This document shows, piece after piece, positions 36,477-45,624 of a stretch of 64,000 nucleotides of DNA. The position numbers and the translations under genes were made by a program. The first letter of the stretch is position 1; the number at the start of each line of letters is the position of its first letter. The stretch is taken from the NCBI GenBank assembly GCA_036559195.1, contig DATBTN010000047.1:1-64000 (forward strand), given 5' to 3'. The notes beneath the pieces are model-generated. The model was not told the origin of the DNA. It did no database searches and worked only from the letters and a program-made list of their open reading frames with translations. This DNA comes from Candidatus Baltobacteraceae bacterium. Lineage in GTDB: Bacteria; Vulcanimicrobiota; Vulcanimicrobiia; Vulcanimicrobiales; Vulcanimicrobiaceae.

Positions 36477-37220
36477 TTAGGTTTTTCCCTTCGCAAATCG
36501 CGATCGCAGGCTTTCGCCGGCGATCAGCAAGACAAACTGCGGCAACGCCAATTGGCGCCGCCAGCGGCGCGGCTCCTTGAGCAGACGATAGAGCCACTCA
36601 GCGCGCATCCGGCGCCATGCCGGCGGCGCGCGCTTAACGGTGCCGCTGATCACATCAAACGAGCCGCCCACGCCGATGCCGGCCCCGCACCCCGTCGCGT
36701 GGAGATGCTCGGCGAGCCAAAACTCTTGGCGCGGCGAACCCAAGCCGGCGAGCAGCACGCGCGCTCCCGACTCGCGAATCCGCGCGGCCAGCGCGTCCGA
36801 TTCTTCCAGCGGGAAAAAGCCATCGTGCGTTCCTGCAATGATCAGCCCGGGATACCGCTGCTGCAGCGTCTGGGCCGCGCGCTGCGCGATGCCGGGCGCG
36901 CCGCCGAGAAGGTAGACCGGCATGGGATCGTGCGCCAGACGATCGCAAAGATGTTCGATCAGTTCGACGCCGGTGACGCGTTCGCGCAGCGGCGCGCCGC
37001 GCGCTTGCGCGACGGCGAGCAATCCGACCGTGTCGCAGAGCGAGAGCGCGCACGCGTTAATCGCGCGCCGAAAACGCTCGTCCTTCTGCGCGTAGACGAC
37101 CATCTCGGTACCGAGCGTGACGATCTGCGCGCCGCGTCCGTCGCGCGCGAATCCGAGAATCGCTTCGGTCGCCGCGCCGGCATCGATCGGATCGAGCCGG
37201 CAGCCTAAGATTTCGAGCAC
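36477..37220 (-). CDS. WecG/TagA/CpsF family glycosyltransferase (GT26)
   Basis: 247 aa from GTG 37220, which shares one base with the dapA stop codon. Typical blocks: VTLGTEMVVYAQKDERFRRA, VTGVELIEHLCDRL, VYLLGGAPGIAQRA, VLLAGLGSPRQEFWLAEH and GVGGSFDVISGTVKRAP. Family members add ManNAc or ManNAcA to lipid-linked GlcNAc in teichoic acid or exopolysaccharide assembly. A longer upstream frame runs inside dapA and is rejected. Confidence 0.88.
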   Translation of the reverse strand: MLEILGCRLDPIDAGAATEAILGFARDGRGAQIVTLGTEMVVYAQKDERFRRAINACALSLCDTVGLLAVAQARGAPLRERVTGVELIEHLCDRLAHDPMPVYLLGGAPGIAQRAAQTLQQRYPGLIIAGTHDGFFPLEESDALAARIRESGARVLLAGLGSPRQEFWLAEHLHATGCGAGIGVGGSFDVISGTVKRAPPAWRRMRAEWLYRLLKEPRRWRRQLALPQFVLLIAGESLRSRFAKGKT

Positions 37221-38098
37221 TAGCGGTACGGCGCGATAAGCGGACGCAGCTGCGCCGCAAGCGGTTCCGGCATCGCGTCGAGCGGCAGACGACACTCGCC
37301 GGCGGCGAATCCGAGTTCGCGCATCGCCCATTTGATGGCGATCGGGTTCGTCGTTGAGAAGAGCGCGTCGATGAGCGGCAGCAGGCCGAGATGGATCCGA
37401 GCGGCTGCGTGCGATTCGCCCGCGCGGAAGGCGTCGAGCATCGTCCGGTACTCGCGCGAGCATAGATGCGTCGCAACGCCAACGACGCCGTCGGCTCCCA
37501 TCGCCAGGGCCGGCAAGAAGAGATGATCGTCGCCGGCCCAGAGGCGAAACTCGGCGGCGCGCCCGTTGAGGATCAACCCGATCTGCTTGAGGTCGCCACT
37601 CGATTCTTTCACGCCGGCGACGTTGCCGTGGCGCCGCGCGAGTTCGAGCAGGGTGGGCGGCAGCATGTTCGCTCCGGTGCGTCCCGGAATGTTGTAGATT
37701 ACGACGGGCAGCGTTGTGGCCTCGGCGATCGCTCCAAAGTGCGCGAGCATGCCCGACTGCGTCGGTTTATTGTAGTACGGAACGACCGCGAGAATGCCGT
37801 CGGCGCCGGCGTGCTCGGCGGCGCGCGCGGCGGCCACCGACGCACGCGTATCGTTCGTTCCGGCGTTAGCGATCACGGCGGCTCGCTCGCCAACGGCTTC
37901 TTTAACGGCGCTAAAAAGCGCGTTGCGCTCGGCGTCGTCGAGCGTTTGTCCTTCGCCGGTCGAGCCGGCAACGACGAGGCCATCGTTTCCGCGATCGACG
38001 AGCCACGTTGCGATGCGTTTCGCTTCGCGAAGATCGACGGCGCCGCGCGCATCGAACGGAGTGATCATCGCGGTGACGACGGTGCCGAGGTTACGCAA
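37220..38098 (-). CDS. dapA: 4-hydroxy-tetrahydrodipicolinate synthase
   Basis: 292 aa. Condenses pyruvate with aspartate semialdehyde. Schiff-base Lys in GNVAGVKESSGDL, Tyr in VVIYNIPGRTG, and GSTGEGQTLDDAE near the N-terminus. The TTG start at 38098 has AGGAG seven bases upstream and overlaps lysC by 8 bp. It is the last of the dapB-asd-lysC-dapA set. Confidence 0.95.
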   Translation of the reverse strand: MRNLGTVVTAMITPFDARGAVDLREAKRIATWLVDRGNDGLVVAGSTGEGQTLDDAERNALFSAVKEAVGERAAVIANAGTNDTRASVAAARAAEHAGADGILAVVPYYNKPTQSGMLAHFGAIAEATTLPVVIYNIPGRTGANMLPPTLLELARRHGNVAGVKESSGDLKQIGLILNGRAAEFRLWAGDDHLFLPALAMGADGVVGVATHLCSREYRTMLDAFRAGESHAAARIHLGLLPLIDALFSTTNPIAIKWAMRELGFAAGECRLPLDAMPEPLAAQLRPLIAPYR

Positions 38099-39311
38099 CC
38101 GGATCTCCTTGCTCGAGGTGAAATTGATCGTGTACGGCCTGTTCGGCGCGCGCCGCGTCGGCGGCCGGGACTAGGATCGAAACGGTAATGTTGCTATCGG
38201 TGCAATGAATGATCTCGATATCGACGCTCGAGAGCGCGCGCACGATGCGGTGAATGACGCCGGGTTCGTAACGCATGCCCGCGCCGACGACCGAGAGCTT
38301 CGAGCAGCCCTCGCGTACGCGCACCGCCAAATTGAGATCTCCCAGGAGTTGGCGGATCTCGTTTCCGCGATCGCCCTCGACAACGAAACACACGCCGGCC
38401 TGATTGATCGTCACCTGGTCGACCGAGATCTCCGCCTGGGCGATGCGAGCGAACATCTGCAGCTCCACCTGCATGCGTCGTTCGCGATCTTCAATGTCGC
38501 CGCGAATCACGCGAATCCAGGTGACGCGCCCGGAAGCCGTGACGCCGGTCACCGGCCGCTCGCGTTCGAACGTGTCGTCGACGAGCGTGCCGAGGTCGGT
38601 GCTTAAGCCCTTGATCGAGTACGGCGTCTGCATGCGGCGCGCGTAGTCTGCCGCTTTGTGATGCATCACCTTCGCGCCGTGTTCCGCAAGTTCGGTCATC
38701 TCATCGAGGCTGGCGCGCGCGATGGTGTGCGCGCCGTCGATCCGCCGGGGATCGCCCGTCATCGCGCCGCTGACGTCGGTATAGATGTCCACCCGCGCCG
38801 CACCGAGCGCATGCCCGAGCGCGATCGCGGTAAGATCCGTACCGCCGCGGCCGAGGGTCGTGATTTCGCCGCGTTCGCTCACGCCCTGGAAGCCGGCGAC
38901 GACCGGCACCACGCCGCTCTCGATCGCGGCCAGAATGCGATGCGGCTCGACGCGCAGGATGCGCGCATCGCCGAACGCTTCGTTCGTGATGATGCCGGCC
39001 TGTTCGCCCGAGAACGCCATCGCCGCGACGCCCGCCGCATCGAGCATGGCGGCAAAGACGGTCGCGGCGATCAATTCGCCGCAGGCCAGCAGCGCGTCGG
39101 TATTGCGCGTGCCGGGCGCGCCGCCGCCGAGCCCTAAAAGCGTGTCGGTGGCATACGGTTCGGGCGCGCGGCCCATCGCCGAAACGACCGCGACGGGAGC
39201 AAAGCCGCGCTCCGCAGCTTCTCTGACACGCAGGATCGCGATATCGCGCAGCGCCGCCGTGGCGACCGACGTGCCGCCGAACTTCAACACTGCGGCGTTA
39301 CGCGAACTCAC
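38091..39311 (-). CDS. lysC: Aspartokinase
   Basis: 406 aa. The kinase starts VLKFGGTSVATAALRDIA and has TTLGRGGTDLTAIALGHALG and EIYTDV-like VDIYTDVSGAMTGDPR. Two ACT domains follow (VTINQAGVCFVVEGD; LSVVGAGMRYEPGVIHRI), so feedback inhibition by lysine or threonine is likely. GTG at 39311 overlaps the asd stop as GTGA; the 30-codon upstream extension lies in asd. Confidence 0.94.
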   Translation of the reverse strand: MSSRNAAVLKFGGTSVATAALRDIAILRVREAAERGFAPVAVVSAMGRAPEPYATDTLLGLGGGAPGTRNTDALLACGELIAATVFAAMLDAAGVAAMAFSGEQAGIITNEAFGDARILRVEPHRILAAIESGVVPVVAGFQGVSERGEITTLGRGGTDLTAIALGHALGAARVDIYTDVSGAMTGDPRRIDGAHTIARASLDEMTELAEHGAKVMHHKAADYARRMQTPYSIKGLSTDLGTLVDDTFERERPVTGVTASGRVTWIRVIRGDIEDRERRMQVELQMFARIAQAEISVDQVTINQAGVCFVVEGDRGNEIRQLLGDLNLAVRVREGCSKLSVVGAGMRYEPGVIHRIVRALSSVDIEIIHCTDSNITVSILVPAADAARAEQAVHDQFHLEQGDPVA

Positions 39312-40273
39312 CTTCGCACCAGACCGCGCGCGAGCAATAGCTCGAAAATCTGCACTCCGTTGGTCGCTGCGCCCTTGCGTAGCTGATCGCCTACGACCCA
39401 CATCGCGAAGTGCCGTCCGCGGCCGGCGGGCGCATCGGCGTCTTCGGCCCGAAGGCGGGCCACGTGGACCAGATCGGTGCCTTCGACCTCGCGCGGGGTC
39501 ACGATCGCGTCGCGATGATAGACGATCCCCGGCGCGCGCTCGAATGCCGCCGCGAGTTCGTCGACCGAGGTAGGGCGCTCGGTCTCGAAGGAAACGGCCT
39601 CCGAGTGTGCCGTGCGAACGGGAACGCGAACGGCGGTAACGCTTATGGGGAGTGCGGGCAGCTCGAGCACCTTGCGCGTTTCCTCGCGAACCTTCGCTTC
39701 TTCACCGGAGGTTCCGCGATCGTCGAGCGTTCCGATCTGTGGAATGACGTTTCCCACGATCGGTCCGCGACCGGCATCGAATTCTTCGAGCGTCGCACGG
39801 CCCGCGCCGCTCACGGCCTGATAGGTCGCGACGCGAACGCGCGCGAGACCCGCGAGGTCGCGGATCGGCGCGAGCGCAACGCAGAGAATGATCGCGGTGC
39901 AATTGCCGACCGGGAAAAGCCGGTCGGAAGCGCCGATCGCTCCGGGATTGACCTCCGGCACGATCAACGGAACGCCCGGCGTGAGGCGAAACGTCGAACT
40001 ATTATCGATCACGATTGCGCCGCGTTCGAGTTGCGGCGGCGCGTACCGGCCGCTGGATTCCTCCGAACTTGCAAAAAAAATGGCGTCGTACGGCACGAGC
40101 GCTTCGTCGCTGGTCGCGCGCACCTCGAGGGGCGCGCCGCGATAGCGCGCGCCTTCGCTGCGATCGCGCGATGCAAACGCGCCGAGATCGTGCGCCGGGA
40201 GATCGCGTTCTCCCAAAACGCGTAACAGCGTCTCGCCGACCATTCCGGTCGCGCCGACGACGGCGATTTTCAC
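39308..40273 (-). CDS. asd: Aspartate-semialdehyde dehydrogenase
   Basis: 321 aa. N-terminal VVGATGMVGETLLRVL binds NADP; the catalytic Cys is in VGNCTAIILC; QAVSGAGRATLEEF follows. It reduces aspartyl phosphate to the semialdehyde used for lysine, DAP and threonine. Its ATG overlaps the dapB stop as ATGA and its stop overlaps lysC. Confidence 0.95.
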   Translation of the reverse strand: MKIAVVGATGMVGETLLRVLGERDLPAHDLGAFASRDRSEGARYRGAPLEVRATSDEALVPYDAIFFASSEESSGRYAPPQLERGAIVIDNSSTFRLTPGVPLIVPEVNPGAIGASDRLFPVGNCTAIILCVALAPIRDLAGLARVRVATYQAVSGAGRATLEEFDAGRGPIVGNVIPQIGTLDDRGTSGEEAKVREETRKVLELPALPISVTAVRVPVRTAHSEAVSFETERPTSVDELAAAFERAPGIVYHRDAIVTPREVEGTDLVHVARLRAEDADAPAGRGRHFAMWVVGDQLRKGAATNGVQIFELLLARGLVRR

Positions 40274-40980
40274 GCGCTCGCATCTCGCAGGATCGAATCC
40301 AATCCGATCGTCAGGCCGCGCAGAGCGCGAACGGAGCGCACGGCGTGGAGAATACCGGCGGCAAACGATTCGCGCGCGAGCGAATCGTGGCGAATCGTTA
40401 GAAGCTCGCCGGTGTTGCCGAAGAGCACTTCGTGGTGTGCGAGCACGCCGCGCAGACGAACGCTGTGGATCGGCACGTCTGCCGGACCCGCTCCATCGCG
40501 AATTTTCTGCGCCGTTTCGCGCGCCGTGCCGCTCGGTGTATCGAGCTTCCCCTCACGATGCAGTTCGACGATCTCGGCGGTCGGGAAATAGCGAGCGGCC
40601 TGCTGCGCGAACCGCATCATCAGGACCGCGCCGATCGCAAAGTTCGGAACGAGCATCGCGCCGATGCCGCGTTCTTGCGCGCGTCGCGACAAGTCGGCGC
40701 GCTCGAGATCGGTCCAGGCGCTCGCTCCGATGACGGGCGAGATGCCGGACTCGATCGCGAGTTTCGCGACGTCGAGCGTTTTCGGATGGGTCGTAAAATC
40801 GACGACGACGTCGGGCGCGCGCTCGCGCAACAGACGTTCGAGGTCGTCATCGATTCCGTCGGCGGGTACCGGCGTGCGCGCGAAGCCTCCGACGTAATCG
40901 AGATCGGGGGCTTGGCGTATGGCATCACACGCCAACCGCCCCATTCGGCCCAGCGCTCCCGCAACCGCGACGCGTGTCAC
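40270..40980 (-). CDS. dapB: 4-hydroxy-tetrahydrodipicolinate reductase
   Basis: 236 aa. VAVAGALGRMGRLACDAI binds NAD(P)H; VDFTTHPKTL and PNFAIGAVLMMRFA are family blocks. The catalytic region is ELHREGKLDTPSGTA, where many relatives have HH; the first His and the Lys are kept. It starts nine bases after the pcrA stop, which continues the tight leftward gene train. Confidence 0.93.
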   Translation of the reverse strand: MTRVAVAGALGRMGRLACDAIRQAPDLDYVGGFARTPVPADGIDDDLERLLRERAPDVVVDFTTHPKTLDVAKLAIESGISPVIGASAWTDLERADLSRRAQERGIGAMLVPNFAIGAVLMMRFAQQAARYFPTAEIVELHREGKLDTPSGTARETAQKIRDGAGPADVPIHSVRLRGVLAHHEVLFGNTGELLTIRHDSLARESFAAGILHAVRSVRALRGLTIGLDSILRDASA

Positions 40981-40989
40981 GGACCGCCG

Positions 40990-43149
40990 CTAGGTGAGTT
41001 TTTCGAGGGGTGCGTACTTGAGCATCACCATCTTCTGCCCGACGTTGGGGAAGTTGATGGTGACCAGGCCGTCGCCGCCGCCGCCGACCACATCCATGAT
41101 CGTGCCTTCGCCCCATTTGGGATGACGCACCTTATTGCCGGCCTGCAGATCCATGCCGACGCCCGCTCCGGCCGTCTCATGAATCGCCACTTCGCGCCAA
41201 CGTCCGCCGGCCGGGCGCGGAAGCACCAAGCCGCCGAGCATCTCGATCTCGGGCATCTCTTCCAAGAAGCGCGATTTCGGATGCGCGAACGTGTTGCCGA
41301 AGAGCGTGCGACGCTCGGCGTACGAGAGGAAGAGCCGATCCATGGCGCGCGTCACACCGACGTACGCCAAGCGCCGTTCTTCTTCGAGTTCGGTCATGTC
41401 GACCAGCGCGCGGCTGTGCGGGAAGACGCCTTCTTCTAAGCCGGTCAGGAAGACGTTCGGAAATTCGAGCCCCTTCGCGCCGTGCAGGGTCATCAGCGTA
41501 ACGTACGACGCGTCCTCGTCGAGCGCATCGAGATCGCTGATGAGCGCGATGTTCGCGAGGAACCCCGTGAGGGTCGCCTCTTCCTCGTTGGTTTCGTACT
41601 CGCGAGCGACGCCCACGAGTTCCTGGAGGTTTTCGAGACGCGCGCGCGCATCGGAGGTGTCTTCGTTGCGCAGTTCGCGCAGATAGCCGGACTCTTCCAT
41701 AACGGCCACGAGCAAGTCGGCGATCGAGCAGTCCGCACGGCGGTCGCGCAGGGCGCCGATCAATTCGGCGAATCGCTCGAGTTCTTTCGTCTTCTTGGGG
41801 ACCGCGCGTTTGAGCAGCTCTTTATCGAAGATCGCTTCGCCGACCGAGAGATGCTCCGCGGTGGCGGCGCCGATCAAGCTCGCGAGCGTCTGCTGGCCGA
41901 TGCTGCGACGCGGCACGTTGACGATACGCTTGAATGCGAGCGCATCCGACGGGTTCTCGATGTAGCGCAGATAGGCGATGACGTCCTTGATCTCGGCACG
42001 CGCGTAGAAGCCGACGCCGCCGACGACCCGGTAAGGGATGCCTTCGGAGATCATGGCCTCTTCGAAAACGCGCGATTGCGCGTTCGTGCGATAGAGGATC
42101 AGAAAATCTTTGTAAGCCGACCCGTCGCGAACGAGTTCTTTAATCTTCTCAACGACGTAACGAGCCTCGGAGCGCTCGGTGTCGGCCCCGAAGGCCGTGA
42201 TCTGATCGCCCACTGCGCGGCTGGTGAAGAGCTTCTTCGGCGCGCGCGTCTTGTTGTTGGCAACCAGCGCGTTAGCGGCACTGAGAATGGTTTGCGTGCT
42301 GCGATAGTTCTCTTCGAGCGTGAAGACCTTCGCGCCCGGAAAGTCGTCTTCGAAGCGCAGGATCATCTTGTAGTCGCTGCCGCGCCATGAATAGATCGAC
42401 TGATCGTCGTCGCCGACGACCGTAATGTTTTTGTGCTTTTCAGCCAGAATGGCGACCAGCCGGTACTGCGCGAAGTTCACGTCTTGGTACTCGTCGACCA
42501 GCACGTATTGGAACTTCTTCTGCCACTTGGTGCGAGTCGGTTCGTCCTTGTCGAAGAGATCGATCGTGCGAACGATCAAATCGTCGAAATCCAAGCTGTT
42601 GGATTCGCTCAGGCGACGCTGATACTCGGCGTAGACGTTTGCGTAGCGCTCGCCCAGAAACGACGTGTTGCGCTCGTGGTATTGATCCGGCCAGATCAAC
42701 GCGTTCTTGGCCTTGCTGATCTCGGAAAGGCAAGCGCCCGGCGTGAGCTGCCGCTCGTCGTAGTCGAGGTCGGCGATGATCTCTTTGACGATCGAACGCT
42801 GATCGGTATCGTCGATGATCGCGAAGTTCGAAGCGATGCCGTTGCGGGCGCCGTCCCGGCGCAAGATACGCACGCAGATCGAATGGAAGGTACCGACCCA
42901 TAGGTCGCGGGTGACCGCGCCGACCATCCGAGAGAGCCGAGCCTTCATCTCGCCGGCCGCCTTGTTGGTAAACGTCACGGAGAGAATACGGTCGGGGGAA
43001 ACCTCCAACTCGTTGAGCAAGTACGCGATACGGTGAGTGAGAACGCGCGTCTTGCCGCTTCCGGCTCCGGCGAAGATCAAGCATGGGCCATTCGCGTGGC
43101 GAACGGCGGCGGATTGTACGTCGTTTAGGGTCTCGGTCTCCAAGATCAT
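40990..43149 (-). CDS. pcrA: UvrD/PcrA-type superfamily I DNA helicase
   Basis: 719 aa. Motifs in order: Walker A AGAGSGKTRVLTHR, VTFTNKAAGEMK, VDEYQDVN, GDDDQSIYSWRG, LEENYRSTQ, VTLMTLHGAKGLEF and YVGVTRAMDRL. The C-terminal extension ends in a Tudor-like PcrA segment (GNKVRHPKWGEGTIMDV), which in PcrA contacts RNA polymerase. It is a 3'-5' helicase for repair and conflict resolution. ATG at 43149 chosen; the longer frame is unrelated. Confidence 0.94.
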   Translation of the reverse strand: MILETETLNDVQSAAVRHANGPCLIFAGAGSGKTRVLTHRIAYLLNELEVSPDRILSVTFTNKAAGEMKARLSRMVGAVTRDLWVGTFHSICVRILRRDGARNGIASNFAIIDDTDQRSIVKEIIADLDYDERQLTPGACLSEISKAKNALIWPDQYHERNTSFLGERYANVYAEYQRRLSESNSLDFDDLIVRTIDLFDKDEPTRTKWQKKFQYVLVDEYQDVNFAQYRLVAILAEKHKNITVVGDDDQSIYSWRGSDYKMILRFEDDFPGAKVFTLEENYRSTQTILSAANALVANNKTRAPKKLFTSRAVGDQITAFGADTERSEARYVVEKIKELVRDGSAYKDFLILYRTNAQSRVFEEAMISEGIPYRVVGGVGFYARAEIKDVIAYLRYIENPSDALAFKRIVNVPRRSIGQQTLASLIGAATAEHLSVGEAIFDKELLKRAVPKKTKELERFAELIGALRDRRADCSIADLLVAVMEESGYLRELRNEDTSDARARLENLQELVGVAREYETNEEEATLTGFLANIALISDLDALDEDASYVTLMTLHGAKGLEFPNVFLTGLEEGVFPHSRALVDMTELEEERRLAYVGVTRAMDRLFLSYAERRTLFGNTFAHPKSRFLEEMPEIEMLGGLVLPRPAGGRWREVAIHETAGAGVGMDLQAGNKVRHPKWGEGTIMDVVGGGGDGLVTINFPNVGQKMVMLKYAPLEKLT

Positions 43150-43190
43150 CCGGCATCTATTCGACACCGGAGCAAAAACGGCCTCGGGGC

Positions 43191-44240
43191 CTATTTTACT
43201 GCGGAAAGCGTCTTTGCGGGCCGCGCCGCGAGCGAGTAAGCTGCGGACAGGTAGGCCAGCGTGGACTCCGCGCCCATGTTCGCGTTGACGCCGTGCTCGC
43301 CCAAACCATCGAGGCATCCGCCGCCGCGCGCCATGACGATGCCGCGGCTGTTGCGCCCGTAGAACCATTCGAGCCCGACCTCGGCGGCCGCCCGGTGCAT
43401 CGGATCGCCGGTTGCGTCGTGCGCCGCGAGTGCGGCATCGACGAGCGCCACCGCTTCGAGCGGCTGCTGCGCGTAGCGCGCGCGGGGCCCGCCGCGCGGA
43501 TACCAGCCGTTATTGCCGATCGGCACGTAGATGCCGTGCTCTACGGTCGTGCGCTCGTAAAATGCAAAGGTCTTGAGCCCGATGGCCACCAGTTCGTCGT
43601 CGCGCAGGGTCAAGCCGGCGCGCAAGAGCGCCTCCGGCAAGCGCGCGTTGTCGTAGGTCATCATCGGCTCGAACCACTCCCAATCGCCGGCGCGGTTCTC
43701 CAGGAACGAGCGCTTCAACGCATCGGCGAGTTGGCGCAAGCCGCGCTTGTAGCGCGCGACGTCGGCCTCGTTTACGCCCGGCGCGTCGATGGCGTGGGCC
43801 AATCCGAGCATCGCGTAGGCTTGCGAGCGATCGTACGAGAGCCATTCGAGCGCGCGCACTCCTCGATCCAAGAGTCGTTTGCTCACGTTGCGCCACGTAT
43901 CGCGCGGCGCGAATCGCATGCCGTACCCGAGCGCCCACAGCGTTCGGCCGACCGAATCGTGCGTGCCGACCTCGTCGAGCCATTGACGATCGTGACTCAT
44001 GAAATTATGGAAACGCCCGTCATCCACTTGCGCGTCGTGCATGAACGAGAGATAGGTCGAAGCCATGCGTTTGGCGGCGACGTTGTGCGGGTCGAGATCG
44101 AGCTTCTGCAGCACGACGATAAACGCTCGCGAGACGTCGTCGATGCAGTAGCCGGTCGACCGGTTCGGGATGTCCTCGACGGCGTGTTGGATGATGCCCG
44201 TGTCGTCGCTCAGTGCGATCAGATGTTCGAGCGTCGGCAC
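43191..44240 (-). CDS. Putative (alpha/alpha) barrel glycosidase-like protein paired with a glycosyltransferase
   Basis: About 349 aa from GTG 44240, 19 bp after the stop of the GT4 gene; the start is not certain. Segments such as LIALSDDTGIIQHAVEDIPN, GYCIDDVSRAFIVV, FHNFMSHDRQW and WEWFEPMMTYDNARLPEALL match a family often encoded next to, or fused with, GT4 mannosyltransferases and predicted to have an alpha/alpha toroid fold. Hydrolase, phosphorylase or structural roles are all possible; no catalytic residue can be named with confidence. Confidence 0.7.
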   Translation of the reverse strand: MPTLEHLIALSDDTGIIQHAVEDIPNRSTGYCIDDVSRAFIVVLQKLDLDPHNVAAKRMASTYLSFMHDAQVDDGRFHNFMSHDRQWLDEVGTHDSVGRTLWALGYGMRFAPRDTWRNVSKRLLDRGVRALEWLSYDRSQAYAMLGLAHAIDAPGVNEADVARYKRGLRQLADALKRSFLENRAGDWEWFEPMMTYDNARLPEALLRAGLTLRDDELVAIGLKTFAFYERTTVEHGIYVPIGNNGWYPRGGPRARYAQQPLEAVALVDAALAAHDATGDPMHRAAAEVGLEWFYGRNSRGIVMARGGGCLDGLGEHGVNANMGAESTLAYLSAAYSLAARPAKTLSAVK

Positions 44241-44259
44241 CGCACGTACCGAATCAAAG

Positions 44260-45462
44260 CTAGGCAGAATGCACCAATCGAACTTCCTGCGGAGCCAGCT
44301 CCCGAAAGAGCCGGCCGTAATCCGCGGCAACGTGCGGCCAGGTCATTTGCCGGCCAAACCGATAGGCGCGCCGCTCGGTGGCGCGCCGCAGCGACGAATC
44401 GTCGAGCAGGGCGTTGATCGTGTTGGCGATCGATTTCGAATCGCGGAAGTTGCACAAGAACCCGCGATTGTGCGCGAGCACTTCTTCGGCATACAGGTAC
44501 GGCGTGGAGACGATCGCCTTGCCGCAACCAACGGCGTAGGCGAGCGTACCGCTGACGATCTGCACGGGATTAAGATACGGCGTAAGGTAGATGTCGGTCG
44601 CCTCTAGATAGCTGACGAGTTCGTCGAAATCTAAGTATTTGTCGATCAGTTGAACGTTGTGCTGCAAGCCGTACTCGCTCACCAGGGCGTGCAGCGACTC
44701 GCGATACGATTCGCCTTCTTGGCGTCTGACGACGGGATGCGTTTCACCGAGAATCAGATAGAGCGTCTCGGGATGGCGGCGCACGATTTCGCGCATCGCT
44801 TCGATCGCGAACTCGAGCCCTTTCCCGCGATTGATCAATCCGAAGGTGGAGATGACCATCCGTTGGCCGATACCGAAGGACGCTTTGGCCGCGTCGGTAC
44901 CGTGGAACGGCACGTCCGGCACGCCGTGATGGATGACGCGTATCTTATTCGCATCGATTCCATACACGCGCGCCAGGAGATCTTTGCCGGTTTCTGAGAG
45001 GACCACGACGGTCGTGGTGTGCTCGATGAGCGCGCGCGTCACGCGTAGCATCTGCTCGTCGGGTTCGGGTAAAACGGTGTGCATCGTCATCGCGACCGGT
45101 TTTTCGATGCGGCCGAGCAAATCGACCAGCCACTCGCCGCGTTCGCCGCCGAAGAGTCCGTATTCGTGCTGGATGTTCAGTACTTCGCCGGGATGCGCGT
45201 TCACGATCGCCGCAACATCGGCGTAGGAGTTACGGTCGTCCTGCTGCAGACGTGCGACCACCTCAGGACCGTACTTCCGGACGTCGCCGCCCGGTTCGTC
45301 GATCGCGATGATCTCGCTCTTCGTACCAAAAGCGCTGTCGAACGAATCGACCACGTCCTTCGTAAACGTCGCAATCCCACATTCCCGCGGCGGAAAGGAC
45401 CCCATAAAGAGGGTACGCGGAACGGAGCCGACGACGAGCGCGTCTGCAGGTCTACCAGTCAC
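44260..45462 (-). CDS. GT4-family glycosyltransferase
   Basis: 400 aa from GTG 45462 with GGGAG eight bases upstream. N-terminus LFMGSFPPRECGIATFTKDV and LNIQHEYGLFGG are typical of this GT4 subgroup; GLINRGKGLEFAIEAM starts the nucleotide-sugar domain, and the region around IVSGTLAYAVGCGKAIVSTP resembles the E-x7-E site but with altered acids. Probably transfers mannose or glucose from a nucleotide sugar. The neighbouring nucleotidyltransferase may supply the donor. Confidence 0.82.
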   Translation of the reverse strand: MTGRPADALVVGSVPRTLFMGSFPPRECGIATFTKDVVDSFDSAFGTKSEIIAIDEPGGDVRKYGPEVVARLQQDDRNSYADVAAIVNAHPGEVLNIQHEYGLFGGERGEWLVDLLGRIEKPVAMTMHTVLPEPDEQMLRVTRALIEHTTTVVVLSETGKDLLARVYGIDANKIRVIHHGVPDVPFHGTDAAKASFGIGQRMVISTFGLINRGKGLEFAIEAMREIVRRHPETLYLILGETHPVVRRQEGESYRESLHALVSEYGLQHNVQLIDKYLDFDELVSYLEATDIYLTPYLNPVQIVSGTLAYAVGCGKAIVSTPYLYAEEVLAHNRGFLCNFRDSKSIANTINALLDDSSLRRATERRAYRFGRQMTWPHVAADYGRLFRELAPQEVRLVHSA

Positions 45463-45624
45463 CCAGTTACTCCCATGTTGTTGCCGGCTGCGAGTTCGGA
45501 GAACACAGAACACGCGCGAAGGCAAAGCCGACACGATTCCTTCGCCGATTGTACGGAAGATATACCCGCACGGCCGAGAGGATAAACCTTGCGGGCCGCT
45601 GCTCTGGTTCCTCTTCTTAGGCGC

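Noticed and set aside
37221-37463. N-terminal extension of the wecG-like gene
   Set aside because: It lies within dapA and has no family similarity; GTG at 37220 gives the normal length.
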